A stretch of 64,000 bases of DNA, from contig NZ_PNXY01000005.1 of assembly GCF_002879865.1 (NCBI RefSeq), forward strand, positions 299,182-363,181, in the 5' to 3' direction. Origin of the DNA: Paraburkholderia rhynchosiae. Lineage in GTDB: Bacteria; Pseudomonadota; Gammaproteobacteria; Burkholderiales; Burkholderiaceae. The notes beneath the pieces were generated by a model. It made no database searches, was not told the DNA's origin, and saw nothing but the letters and a program-made list of their open reading frames with translations. The translations under genes and the position numbers were made by a program. Shown here piece after piece: positions 10,193 through 18,632 of this stretch. The stretch's first letter is position 1; the number at the start of each line of letters is the position of its first letter.

Positions 10193-10852
10193 TTACACGT
10201 CATAGCGCCTGTCTGATGCGGTCGGAGACGAACTTAGCGCCGCCCGCGTTTCCAATACTTCGTCCACGAGGCCGTATGTTTTTGCCGCGAGCGCGGACAT
10301 GAAATTGTCGCGGTCGGTGTCGCGCGCGATTTCCTCGATGCCGCGGCCGGTACGGTCGGCCATGATTGCATTCAGGCGCTCGCGCAGATAGAGCACTTCC
10401 TTCGCCTGAATGTCGATGTCCGCCGCGGTGCCCTGACTGCCGCCCGAAGGCTGATGGATCATGATGCGCGCATTAGGCAATGCATACCGCTTGCCGGGTT
10501 GGCCCGCGCACAGCAGGAATGTGCCCATGCTCGCGGCAAAGCCGGTGCATAAGGTGGACACCTCCGGCTCGATGAACTGCATGGTGTCGTAAATTGCGAA
10601 GCCGTCGTAGACAGAGCCGCCCGGCGAATTGATGTAAAAGGAAATATCCTTGTCGGGATTTTCGGATTCGAGAAACAGCAGTTGCGCGACAATGAGACTG
10701 GCGGACTGCTCGTTCACGGGCCCGACCAGAAACACGATGCGTTCGCGCAGAAGACGTGAATAGATGTCGTAAGCGCGCTCGCCGCGGCCGGATTGCTCGA
10801 TCACGGTTGGCACGAGACCGAGACCGGTGACGGGTGGATAGCAGGAATGCAT
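10193..10852 (-). CDS. clpP: ATP-dependent Clp protease proteolytic subunit (ClpP paralog)
   Basis: Serine peptidase subunit of a Clp protease, 219 residues. Ser108 in GFAASMG and His133 in MIHQPSGG are the catalytic pair, with the Asp expected near residue 182 in the ARDTDRDNF segment. FYINSPGGS (residues 72-80) is the substrate-binding strand. The ATG at 10852 has GAGG at 10858-10861; an upstream extension is unlikely. It is not next to tig or clpX, where the main clpP normally lies, so it is probably a second copy. clpA and clpS are 27 kb away. It is divergent from the ECF sigma gene across 196 bp. Confidence 0.93.
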   Translation of the reverse strand: MHSCYPPVTGLGLVPTVIEQSGRGERAYDIYSRLLRERIVFLVGPVNEQSASLIVAQLLFLESENPDKDISFYINSPGGSVYDGFAIYDTMQFIEPEVSTLCTGFAASMGTFLLCAGQPGKRYALPNARIMIHQPSGGSQGTAADIDIQAKEVLYLRERLNAIMADRTGRGIEEIARDTDRDNFMSALAAKTYGLVDEVLETRAALSSSPTASDRRYDV

Positions 10853-11048
10853 GTTTGCCTCGTGGAAGTAGGCTGTTGTCCGTATGACGATCCCGCTGGC
10901 GGCGGCGTGACATAAATATTTTTTTGCGAGCGTGTCACGCGGCGCGGCGCTCAATCGTCAAGCAGCAATGGATGCCTTTTGCGGCGCGCCGAAGAATTCC
11001 AAAGGCAGCGCACGCGCTTTTCACTACGCACGATCTGGAGGTCCACGC

Positions 11049-12251
11049 ATGAAACAACAGGAAATCGACAAGGCATCCAGCTTCGGGGCGGTGCGCGCCC
11101 GTCTGCTCGCGCTGGCGTACCGCATGCTCGGCAGCCGCGCGGAAGCGGAAGACATCGTGCAGGACGTCTGGCTGAAATGGCATTTCGCCGATACCCGCGA
11201 GGTGCAGACGCCGGCCGCCTGGCTCACCACGCTTACCACGCGCACGGCCATCGACCGTTTACGCAATGTGCAGCGCGAACGGGCGTCCCAGGCCACGGGC
11301 TGGCTACCGGAGCCGTGGCTTGACGAAGTCGCGCCATCGGCGGAAGAGCTTGCCTTGCGCGCGGCGGAAATGTCGTATGGCGTGATGCTGTTGCTCGAGC
11401 GTCTAAAACCTGACGAACGTGCCGCCTTCGTGCTGCACGAGGCTTTCGATTGCGACTATGCGGAGATCGCCAAAATTCTCGAGCGAACGCTGGCGAGTTG
11501 CCGGCAGATCGTCCATCGGGCAAGAACGCGTTTGCAGCGCGCGGGCGCGCCGTTGCAACGGCCCGACCCCGCGGAGCATGCGCGAATCGTCGAGCGCTTG
11601 CGCACAGCGCTCGAGGCGCAGGACCGGGCGAGCTTGCTACACCTCTTTAGCGACACGCCGGAAGTCGTTAGCGACGAGCCGGTGTGCGGGCCTGTGAATA
11701 TGCCGGTCCGTTCGCCTTCGCTTGCAAGGGTAGATGCGGCAGCAACTGCGCCGGCAACGGCACGGACAGCGGCGACGGCAAACGCAATGGCTCACGCGTC
11801 AACGCACGCGCCGGTATACGGGCACGAACATGCGTCGAGCGACTGGATGGAGAAGGTGACGTCGCTTGCGCGACAGGCGAGTCATGCGGAGCTGGTGTCG
11901 GTGGACGGGGCGCTGTCTATCGCTTTGCTTGCGGAGGGCGAGGTTGTCGCGCTGATCGACGTGTCCACGGAAGGCTCGCTGAACGGTCTGACGAGCGGCG
12001 ACATACAGAGCGGCATCCGGGGCGAATTGGGCGGGCACATGCCAAGCCAGATGCCCGGCCCGGTTTGCGCCTCAACCAACGGCCCTCAAAAGATCGTTTC
12101 ATTGCGCGCGGTCACGAGCGCCTCGCGATTGGAGGCCGCTAACCGCGTGCTGGGTCGCACGGCGGTCGCCGAGCTGCTGACGCAAATCAGGCAGCGCTCG
12201 CTGAATTCAATTCCGATGGGCCGCGACTTCCCAGTTGATGTCTACGCATAG
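11049..12251 (+). CDS. ECF RNA polymerase sigma factor, SigJ/ECF41-like, with SnoaL-like C-terminal domain
   Basis: Sigma factor of 400 residues. Region 2 lies at about residues 12-80 (LALAYRMLGSRAEAEDIVQD) and region 4 at about 115-170 (LLERLKPDERAAFVLHEAF ... LERTLASCRQIVHRARTR). The intervening GWLPEPW resembles the WLPEP motif of ECF41/SigJ sigma factors. The C-terminal part (from about 185) looks like a SnoaL-type domain that modulates such sigmas without an anti-sigma protein, but it is split by an Ala/Thr/His-rich insertion (about residues 220-265) and a second loop near 320-345. The start has GGAGGT at 11037-11042. The gene's last 45 bp overlap the 3' end of the EAL gene on the other strand. 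Confidence 0.87.
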   Translation: MKQQEIDKASSFGAVRARLLALAYRMLGSRAEAEDIVQDVWLKWHFADTREVQTPAAWLTTLTTRTAIDRLRNVQRERASQATGWLPEPWLDEVAPSAEELALRAAEMSYGVMLLLERLKPDERAAFVLHEAFDCDYAEIAKILERTLASCRQIVHRARTRLQRAGAPLQRPDPAEHARIVERLRTALEAQDRASLLHLFSDTPEVVSDEPVCGPVNMPVRSPSLARVDAAATAPATARTAATANAMAHASTHAPVYGHEHASSDWMEKVTSLARQASHAELVSVDGALSIALLAEGEVVALIDVSTEGSLNGLTSGDIQSGIRGELGGHMPSQMPGPVCASTNGPQKIVSLRAVTSASRLEAANRVLGRTAVAELLTQIRQRSLNSIPMGRDFPVDVYA

Positions 12252-13484
12252 CACCTGCGTGCCGCCGGGCGTGTGCGCGGCAATCGAGGCGGTCACGCAC
12301 AAATGCGCTTCGTTGATCGATAGATAAGGAGGAGTCAGATGCACCTGGCCGGGCACGCGCATGGCCTGAATGAAGTACGGCCGGCGCTCCCAGCTTGCGC
12401 CTTCCGAATGCAACAGCGGACGGAAGCGTTTGGCGCGTTGCGAGGCGCGCCCCGGCGGCAGCATGTTGTCGCCGAGCTGCCGGCCCGAACCATCGAGAAT
12501 GAAGCAGCGTGCCGTCTCGCCGAGTTTGAGCAGAGGGGCAGTCGCCTGGGCGGCAGACTGTCCGGCAACCAACTGCGCGGCAGCAGTTTCGAGGGCGGTC
12601 ACGTACGGCGCGAGCCGTGTTGACTGTGCGCGTTCACGGGCTGCAACACGTTCGCGCAGCGCTGCGGAGAGCGAGTCCATCAAGCCGGCAGCCGTTTGCG
12701 GCTTGACCGGTTCGACACTCGGGCCCGCAAAGAACGCGCCCTGCACGAAGTCAACGTTGCATTCGAGAGCGATCAGCGCATCGCGTTCGGTCGTCAGGCC
12801 ACCCATCAGGACCAATTGGCCGGATTCATGCAACAGCGAGACGAGGCCCGGCAGCACCCGTTCAATATGCGAATGCTCGCTGGCTTGTGCGAGGATGCAG
12901 CGATCGAGCGTGACAATGTCGGGCCGCAGGTTCCACACGCGGTCAATGTTCGAATGCTTCGCGCCGAAGCCATCGAGCGCGATCAGGAAGCCGGATTTGC
13001 GCAGCGCGTCGATGATGTCAGCGAAGCGCGTGGTCTCGCCGCCCGCCTGTTCTGACACCTCGAGCACCACGCGCTGTGGCGGCAAACCCAACGCCTTCAG
13101 ACCGGCCAGGAGCGCGTCGCCGTAACTGGTGTCCATCAGCGCGGCGGGATGCAGGCTCAGAAAGAGCCATTCGTCGTGACTGTCGAATGCGTTGAAGTTG
13201 CCAAGGTGAAGCGACTCCGCGAGCCGGCCGAGTTCGAGCAGGTCGCCACGGCGTGCGGCCTGGGTGAACACTTCGTGCGATGGAACCTGGAGCGCATCTT
13301 CGTCGTGGGCGCGCAGCGATGCGTGATAGCCGATCGCGCGCCGGTGCGACACCGAAAAAACAGGCTGAAATACGCTGAAAACGGTGTAGCCGCCGTATAG
13401 AACGGTGCGCCGGGAGCCCTCGTCGCCTGCCATCGGGCGGGGAGGCTGGAAGCCGGGAGGATCGAGTTCGATCATGCTCATCAT
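12207..13484 (-). CDS. Degenerate EAL-domain protein with C-terminal YkuI/Cache-like domain
   Basis: The 425-residue protein resembles EAL cyclic-di-GMP phosphodiesterases (about residues 35-270): FQPVFSV, VVLEVSEQ, LIALDGFGAKHSNIDRVW and DFVQGAFFAGPS occupy the right places. However, the name motif is HASLR (residues 54-58) instead of EALLR, and the DDFG motif is DGFG, so two metal ligands are missing; it is probably a c-di-GMP or protein-binding sensor rather than an enzyme. The C-terminal part (about 300-425; ARCFILDGSGRQLGDN, RRPYFIQAM, TPPYLSINEAHLCVTASI) looks like the PAS/Cache-type domain of B. subtilis YkuI. Its 3' end overlaps the sigma gene by 45 bp. No strong ribosome site is seen. 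Confidence 0.82.
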   Translation of the reverse strand: MMSMIELDPPGFQPPRPMAGDEGSRRTVLYGGYTVFSVFQPVFSVSHRRAIGYHASLRAHDEDALQVPSHEVFTQAARRGDLLELGRLAESLHLGNFNAFDSHDEWLFLSLHPAALMDTSYGDALLAGLKALGLPPQRVVLEVSEQAGGETTRFADIIDALRKSGFLIALDGFGAKHSNIDRVWNLRPDIVTLDRCILAQASEHSHIERVLPGLVSLLHESGQLVLMGGLTTERDALIALECNVDFVQGAFFAGPSVEPVKPQTAAGLMDSLSAALRERVAARERAQSTRLAPYVTALETAAAQLVAGQSAAQATAPLLKLGETARCFILDGSGRQLGDNMLPPGRASQRAKRFRPLLHSEGASWERRPYFIQAMRVPGQVHLTPPYLSINEAHLCVTASIAAHTPGGTQVLCVDINWEVAAHRN

Positions 13485-13728
13485 GTCAGTCGTGTGGGTG
13501 GCGGCGCCATTGCATGCTCCGTGGAGGAATTCGCATGCGCGATACGCAAGTTTACAGGATAGGCGAGCAAGATTTATGCGCGTGCAGCAACACCGTACGC
13601 GAGCACCATTGCTACACGTGCGTATGACACGCGTGCGTCAAGGCGGGGGCTCACACCGTTATTCGCACTTTGCTGGTGCGGACTGCGCCCTCTTGCGGGT
13701 CGCGTCGGCGCCAGGCAGCACGAACAGT

Positions 13729-15189
13729 CTAGGTGCGTTCGGAAGGATCCGTCTTCCTGGCCGGCGTGCGAATGTCCGGCGACAGTTGGGCGAAGATCCA
13801 CGCCGAGCCGGCGGTAATGATGCCGACGCAAAGAAACGTCGCATGGAATGCGGGCAGCGAGTTGGCTGCCGTCACGCGCGGTAAAAGGCCGGTGAAGGTG
13901 GCGAGCAGCGCGCCGGCTACGGTCACGCCGAGACTCATCGAGAGCATCTGGACCAGCGAGAACAAACTGTTGCCGCTGCTCGCGCCGCCGGTGCCGAGAT
14001 CCTTCAGCGTCAACGTGTTCATCGCGGTGAATTGCATCGAATTCACACCGCCGAAGAAGGCCAGTTGCACGACCCTCAGCCACAGCGGCTGACCTGCGCT
14101 GGTGAGAGAGAAGCTTGCCATCGTCAAGCCGACGAGAATGGTGTTGACCATCAACACGCGTCGATAGCTGTACTTGAGGATCAGCTTCGTCACCAGGCGT
14201 TTTGATGCCATGCCCGCGGCCGCGACCGGCAGCATCATCATGCCGGCTTCGAATGCGCTGTAGCCGAGACTCACCTGCAATAGCAGAGGGATCAGATAAG
14301 GCATCGCGCCGCTGCCTATCCGCGCGAACAGATTGCCGAGCAGTCCGACGCTGAACGTGTGGATCTTGAACAGATCGAGCGGGAAAATGGGCGCAGGTTC
14401 ACGCACGGCGTGTAAACCGTAAGCGACAAAACAGGCAAGGCTCAGAATCAGCAGCACGAGCACGGTGGCGTGTTGAATGCCGAACTCCGTGCGGCCGTCG
14501 AGCGCGAACGAGATCGCCACCATGCCGACGATCAGCAGCAGATAGCCTTTCATATCGAATCTGCCGACCTGTTCATTACGGCTATCCGGCATGAAGATAA
14601 ACGTGGCGATGCATCCGGCGATGCCCACGGGCACGTTGATCAGGAAGATCCAGTGCCACGATGCGATCTTTACGAGCCAGCCGCCAAGCGTGGGGCCGAT
14701 CAACGGACCGATCAGCCCGGGGATGGCAACGAACGACAGCGCCGGCAAATAGCGTTCCGCCGGAAAGGTGCGCAGCACCGCGAGGCGCCCGACCGGCAGA
14801 AGCATTGCGCCCCCCACGCCCTGCACGATGCGGAACACCACCAGTTGGTTCAGCGTATGGGCGTTCGCGCACAGCAACGAGCCGATGGCAAACACGAGGA
14901 TCGCGCTGAAGAACACGCGCCGCGTCCCGAGTTTGTCCGCGAGCCAGCCGGACACGGGGATCATCACGGCCATCGTCAGCGAATAGGCGATCACGACTGA
15001 CTGCATGCGCAGCGGCAATTCGCCGAGGCTCGTCGCCATCGCGGGGAGCGCCGTGTTGACGATGGTCGAATCGAGCGTCTGCATGAAAAAGCCGGTGGCG
15101 ACGAGCCACAGCATCACCGTTAGCGAGCCGGCGGAAGGCCCGCTGGGTGCGACAGTTGCGGAGGCTGATGGAGTCGGCGGCGTGGACAT
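13729..15189 (-). CDS. MFS drug-efflux transporter, DHA2 family (EmrB/MdtD-like)
   Basis: Inner-membrane proton-driven exporter of 486 residues with about 14 hydrophobic segments, as expected for DHA2 transporters. Near the first helices are FMQTLDSTIVNTALPAMA (motif D1) and WLADKLGTRRVFF (motif A); RIVQGVGGAMLLPVGR (motif B) and PGLIGPLIGPTLGGWLV (motif C) follow. The N-terminal 20 residues are a Ser/Pro/Thr-rich cytoplasmic tail. No membrane-fusion partner of the EmrA type is nearby. The substrate cannot be told from the sequence. Confidence 0.92.
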   Translation of the reverse strand: MSTPPTPSASATVAPSGPSAGSLTVMLWLVATGFFMQTLDSTIVNTALPAMATSLGELPLRMQSVVIAYSLTMAVMIPVSGWLADKLGTRRVFFSAILVFAIGSLLCANAHTLNQLVVFRIVQGVGGAMLLPVGRLAVLRTFPAERYLPALSFVAIPGLIGPLIGPTLGGWLVKIASWHWIFLINVPVGIAGCIATFIFMPDSRNEQVGRFDMKGYLLLIVGMVAISFALDGRTEFGIQHATVLVLLILSLACFVAYGLHAVREPAPIFPLDLFKIHTFSVGLLGNLFARIGSGAMPYLIPLLLQVSLGYSAFEAGMMMLPVAAAGMASKRLVTKLILKYSYRRVLMVNTILVGLTMASFSLTSAGQPLWLRVVQLAFFGGVNSMQFTAMNTLTLKDLGTGGASSGNSLFSLVQMLSMSLGVTVAGALLATFTGLLPRVTAANSLPAFHATFLCVGIITAGSAWIFAQLSPDIRTPARKTDPSERT

Positions 15190-15310
15190 GAAGTAGCGGC
15201 TAGGCGCCGGGGGACGTGCAAGGACTCGCTATTCTAGGGAAAAGCAGCGGACGACGCAGGGAGGGCCAACGCTTTCCTCCAACCGAGCCGCCGATCCAAA
15301 GCCCTTACCG

Positions 15311-16723
15311 CTACGGCTTCAACGCCGCCGCCGCCCGGAAAAACGCCTGCGCCCTCGGCTCGTTGCCGAACGCCGCGTGAATCCTGATCCACGGGCTTAC
15401 CTCCATGCTCGGCCGGAAGTAGTTGCCCGGCACGACGGTCACGCCCAATGGCACGCCGCATTCCACGAGCCGTTCGGCGTTGTCTATATGCGGCACGCGG
15501 GCCCACAGGAATTTGCCGCCCACCGGCTTCTCGAATACCTCCCAGCCGCAATCTTCGAGCGTCTGGATTGTCGAGCCAAGTGCGTCGCGCATGCGGCGGC
15601 GCAGTCGTTCGAGGTATTTGCGATACGCGCCGCGCTCGAGCAGCGAAGCCGTCACCGTTTCCGCGAAGAGCGAGCCGCCGATGCTCGTCAGCATCTTGAT
15701 GTCCACGAGATCCTTGATGGTCGCGTGGCTCGCCACCACGTAGCCGATCCGCAACGACGACGACAGCGTCTTCGACAGACCGCCGATATAAATCACGTGT
15801 TCCAGTTGATCGAGCGTAGCGAGGCGGTCGGTGACGTCGGTTTGAAAGTCGGCGTAGATGTCATCTTCGATGATCGTAAAGCCGTGCTCTCGCGCCAGTT
15901 GCAGCAGCCGGAACGCCACCGGCGGCGCAACCGTGGTTCCCGTGGGATTGTGGAATACGGTGTTGATGAAAATCAGCTTCGGCCGGTGCAGCTTCAACTG
16001 CGCCTGCATGACGTCGAGATCGGGGCCGCTGCGCGTGCGTGGAATGCCGATCAGCCTGACGCCGTGCAGCTTCAGCAGGCCGTACAGATTGTAGTAGCCG
16101 GGATCTTCGACAAAAATCGTGTCGCCTGCCTTCAGCATGTAGCGCATCAGCAGATCAAACGCCTGGCTCGCGCCGTTGGTGATCACAATCTGCGACGCGT
16201 CCGCGCGAATTCCCAATTGCGCGATACGGGCTTGCAGATGTTCGCGCAAGCTAAGGTTGCCGAGCGGCGTCGCGTAATCGACCATGCAGGACGGGTCGGT
16301 GCGCAATACATGCCGGATCGCCTGGGCGATGCTGTCGGTGTCTCGCCACGCTTCGGGAATGAAGCCGCTGCCCAGCTTCAGCGTTTCGCCGGGATGGTTG
16401 AACTGCTGGAGCAGATGGCCGGACTCGTCCTCGGCGCGGCGCGGGTCTGATGTGCCGTCGCATGGGGTGCCGCCCGGGGGGCGGTCGGCCACATAGAAGC
16501 CGGAGCCGTGGCGCGAGTCGACGTAACCCAGCGACACCAGCCGGTCGTAAGCCTCGATGACGGGAAAGCGGCTCACGCCATAGTCGGCTGCAAACTGGCG
16601 GATCGACGGCAACTTGGAGCCCGGATGCGCGGTGCGAGACCGGATCCACGTGGTGACGCCCGCGACAATCTGCTCGGTCAGCGGTACGCCGTTGTCTCTA
16701 TCAAGCTGAATCTGGAGTCTCAT
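15311..16723 (-). CDS. MocR/PdxR-type transcriptional regulator (GntR HTH + PLP aminotransferase domain)
   Basis: The 470-residue regulator has a GntR-type winged helix at about residues 1-78 (LTEQIVAGVTTWI, GSKLPSIRQFAADYGVSR) joined to a fold-type-I aminotransferase domain. The PLP lysine is in IGGLSKTLSSSLRIGYV; NPTGTTVAPP and EDDIYADFQ are also conserved. Such proteins sense PLP or amino-compounds rather than catalyse. The ATG at 16723 was chosen because AAGGA precedes it; an in-frame extension to 16873 would cross the intergenic operator candidate. It is divergent from the DUF2917 gene, and a 10-bp inverted repeat lies between them (16827-16855). Confidence 0.92.
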   Translation of the reverse strand: MRLQIQLDRDNGVPLTEQIVAGVTTWIRSRTAHPGSKLPSIRQFAADYGVSRFPVIEAYDRLVSLGYVDSRHGSGFYVADRPPGGTPCDGTSDPRRAEDESGHLLQQFNHPGETLKLGSGFIPEAWRDTDSIAQAIRHVLRTDPSCMVDYATPLGNLSLREHLQARIAQLGIRADASQIVITNGASQAFDLLMRYMLKAGDTIFVEDPGYYNLYGLLKLHGVRLIGIPRTRSGPDLDVMQAQLKLHRPKLIFINTVFHNPTGTTVAPPVAFRLLQLAREHGFTIIEDDIYADFQTDVTDRLATLDQLEHVIYIGGLSKTLSSSLRIGYVVASHATIKDLVDIKMLTSIGGSLFAETVTASLLERGAYRKYLERLRRRMRDALGSTIQTLEDCGWEVFEKPVGGKFLWARVPHIDNAERLVECGVPLGVTVVPGNYFRPSMEVSPWIRIHAAFGNEPRAQAFFRAAAALKP

Positions 16724-16826
16724 ACGGTCCTTCCTTCTCCGGACCACGGCCGCTTCGGGCAGCAGCAATCGCCCCGCGAGCAAGCAGCTGAACATACGCG
16801 CGCCAACTGTCCGGTTTTTCGACTGA

Positions 16827-16855
16827 ACAGTTCCGATGAAAGTGTTCGGAACTGT
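16827..16855. promoter_or_regulatory. Inverted repeat between MocR and DUF2917 genes (operator candidate)
   Basis: ACAGTTCCGA (16827-16836) and TCGGAACTGT (16846-16855) are perfect 10-bp inverted arms with a 9-bp spacer. A related half-site, AACTGTCCG, lies at 16805-16813. The site sits in the 200-bp divergent region, where autoregulators of this class bind. Confidence 0.6.
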
Positions 16856-16923
16856 GCATGGGTATCCGATCATCGCACGTCAATAATCGGTACAACAGAA
16901 AAGTTCTTTGAAGGAGAACGGCA

Positions 16924-17214
16924 ATGCGTGAAGTCAGAATTTTCGAATTGGAACATGACGAGCCGGCGGCGGCCTGGCGTGTCGCGCGCCCGTCCACCTT
17001 CAAGGTGATTTCGGGTGAGATCTGGCTGACCGTCGAAGGCGATAGCGAGGATTACTGGCTCGCCACGGGCGAATCGGTCCAGTTGCCGCGACGGGCGGTG
17101 GCGTGGATCAGCGCAGGGCAGGCCGGCGCACGCTTCGCGCTCGCAAGCGGTTCGGAGCGCGCGACGGCGAGACCGGTGCCGACCTGGCTGCCGCGCTGGC
17201 TCGGCGCGGCTTGA
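16924..17214 (+). CDS. DUF2917 family protein
   Basis: A 96-residue protein matching what is known of DUF2917: a small cupin-like beta fold with GEIWLTVEGDSEDYWLATGESVQLPRRAVAWISA in the middle (about residues 34-68). No signal peptide is present and no activity is known. AAGGAGAA at 16911-16918 precedes the ATG. Its placement opposite a MocR regulator, with a shared inverted repeat, suggests it is that regulator's target. Confidence 0.85.
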   Translation: MREVRIFELEHDEPAAAWRVARPSTFKVISGEIWLTVEGDSEDYWLATGESVQLPRRAVAWISAGQAGARFALASGSERATARPVPTWLPRWLGAA

Positions 17215-17280
17215 CGGCCGGAGTTGACCCGCTTGGGACGGACCTTTGCACGTGAGCATCGCGCTTTTCGGCAAAATGTT

Positions 17281-18516
17281 TCACGACCCAGGTTCCCCGA
17301 TATAACGCGCCCGCGGACGAATCAACCTGCCATCGCGCGTCTGCTCCATGGCATGCGCAATCCAGCCGACCACGCGCCCCACCGCGAACAGCGTGAACGC
17401 GGCGCCTGCTGGCAAGCCGAGCACACGCTCGATGGCCGTGAGCGCGAAGTCGACGGTCGGCTCTGCGCCGGTCGTGTCGCGAACCGCGCGCGCCAGCGCC
17501 TGCACCTGGCCAAGGGGCGAACGCGCTGGCGCACAATCCTCCAGCAGTTCCAGCAACAACCGCGCTCGCGGGTCGCCCTCCGGATAAAGCGGAGGTCCGA
17601 AGCCCGACAGCACCGGCCCCTGCGCGCCTTGCTCATGGCGCGAGAGACGCGTAGCCAGATAGCGGTCCAGATCGGCTGCGCGCGAGGCTTCGTCCAATAG
17701 CGCAGCAATGCGCACCGTCTCGCCGCCATGTCGTGGGCCGGCCAGCGCGGCGAGGCCGCCCGCGACTGCACCGAACAGATGAGTTCCCGTCGACGTGATG
17801 CAACGAACCGTGAAAGTCGAGGCGTTCAGCTCATGGTCCGCACAGGCCACGAGCGCGGCGCGCAGCAGCCCGGCTTGCTGCCGGTTGCGCACCTGCCAGG
17901 CCGCCCCCAGTTGCCGATGCAGCGGCGCATTCGACGGCACCGACGAAATCATCGCAGCCGCCAGCAGCCGCATCACGGTGCAGGCGGTGTCGAGTTGGGC
18001 ATCGCGGCCCAGCGCCCAAACCCGCGGCATTTGCGCGGCGGCCGCCGGCAACAGCACGAGCGCGCGGTCGAGCGGCGAACTGTCACCCCACAGCTTCAGC
18101 CAGGCGGCCCATTGAGCGGTCGCGATCGGAATAGACGGCGCTTCCGCAATGCGCGTCGCACTGCATTCCCATAGCAACGCAGCAATGTCTTCGAGCGTTT
18201 CGTTGCGCGCGAGCTCGATCGCATCGTGTCCGCGATACAGCAGACGTCCGTCCGCGACCAGCGTGATCGACGATTCGAGCACCGGCACGCCCCAGTCCAG
18301 CACTTTTTGCGCGACTTTGCCGGCGCGCTTGCCGTCCTGCTTGCGCCGCGCGAGCCGCCGCACTTCGCGTGCGTCATAGCGACGGTGCTTGCCTTGTGCA
18401 TCCGCATCCGGCGACGAACTCAGCAACCCGCGGCTCACGTACGCATAGAGCGTAGGCAAACTGATGCCGAGTTCGGTGGCGGCTTCAATGGCGGTCAGCG
18501 AGTCGGATGAAGGCAT
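17281..18516 (-). CDS. Citrate-synthase-like protein with N-terminal helix-turn-helix
   Basis: The 411-residue protein begins with a MerR/excisionase-like HTH (about residues 6-60; AATELGISLPTLYAYVSRGLL ... YDAREVRRLARRK) and continues as a citrate synthase fold. ADHELNAST (226-234) and His263 in GPRHGGE match the family, and an Asp is present in TVDFAL near 354. The second catalytic His, expected in a GFGHPLY-type motif, is Pro308 (GFGPPLYPEGDPRA), and the codon is CCT. Citrate synthesis is therefore doubtful; it may bind acyl-CoA or act as a CoA-responsive regulator. It is divergent from a CaiB-type CoA-transferase, with a 17-bp palindrome just upstream of its start. Confidence 0.85.
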   Translation of the reverse strand: MPSSDSLTAIEAATELGISLPTLYAYVSRGLLSSSPDADAQGKHRRYDAREVRRLARRKQDGKRAGKVAQKVLDWGVPVLESSITLVADGRLLYRGHDAIELARNETLEDIAALLWECSATRIAEAPSIPIATAQWAAWLKLWGDSSPLDRALVLLPAAAAQMPRVWALGRDAQLDTACTVMRLLAAAMISSVPSNAPLHRQLGAAWQVRNRQQAGLLRAALVACADHELNASTFTVRCITSTGTHLFGAVAGGLAALAGPRHGGETVRIAALLDEASRAADLDRYLATRLSRHEQGAQGPVLSGFGPPLYPEGDPRARLLLELLEDCAPARSPLGQVQALARAVRDTTGAEPTVDFALTAIERVLGLPAGAAFTLFAVGRVVGWIAHAMEQTRDGRLIRPRARYIGEPGS

Positions 18517-18550
18517 GGAAATGCGCGGCCGCAGAAGAAATTAATATATA

Positions 18551-18567
18551 TTGATTATCATAATCAA
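18551..18567. promoter_or_regulatory. 17-bp palindrome in the divergent promoter region
   Basis: TTGATTATCATAATCAA is a perfect palindrome with 8-bp arms and one central base, followed by a further GATTGATTG. It lies in a very AT-rich patch (18539-18580) 34 bp from the HTH-citrate-synthase-like start and 66 bp from the CoA-transferase start, so it is a good operator candidate for the HTH protein. Confidence 0.6.
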
Positions 18568-18632
18568 GATTGATTGTTGCAAGGCATAAACCTAGACTCG
18601 GATCACATTCCCACTGCCTAAGTGTGGCCATC

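Noticed and set aside
10932..11048. N-terminal extension of the ECF sigma factor
   Set aside because: The in-frame extension carries no sigma motif, while GGAGGT precedes the ATG at 11049.
13485..13728. Short frames between the EAL and MFS genes
   Set aside because: Only fragments overlapping the MFS gene's 3' end in other frames; nothing protein-like remains in the gap itself.
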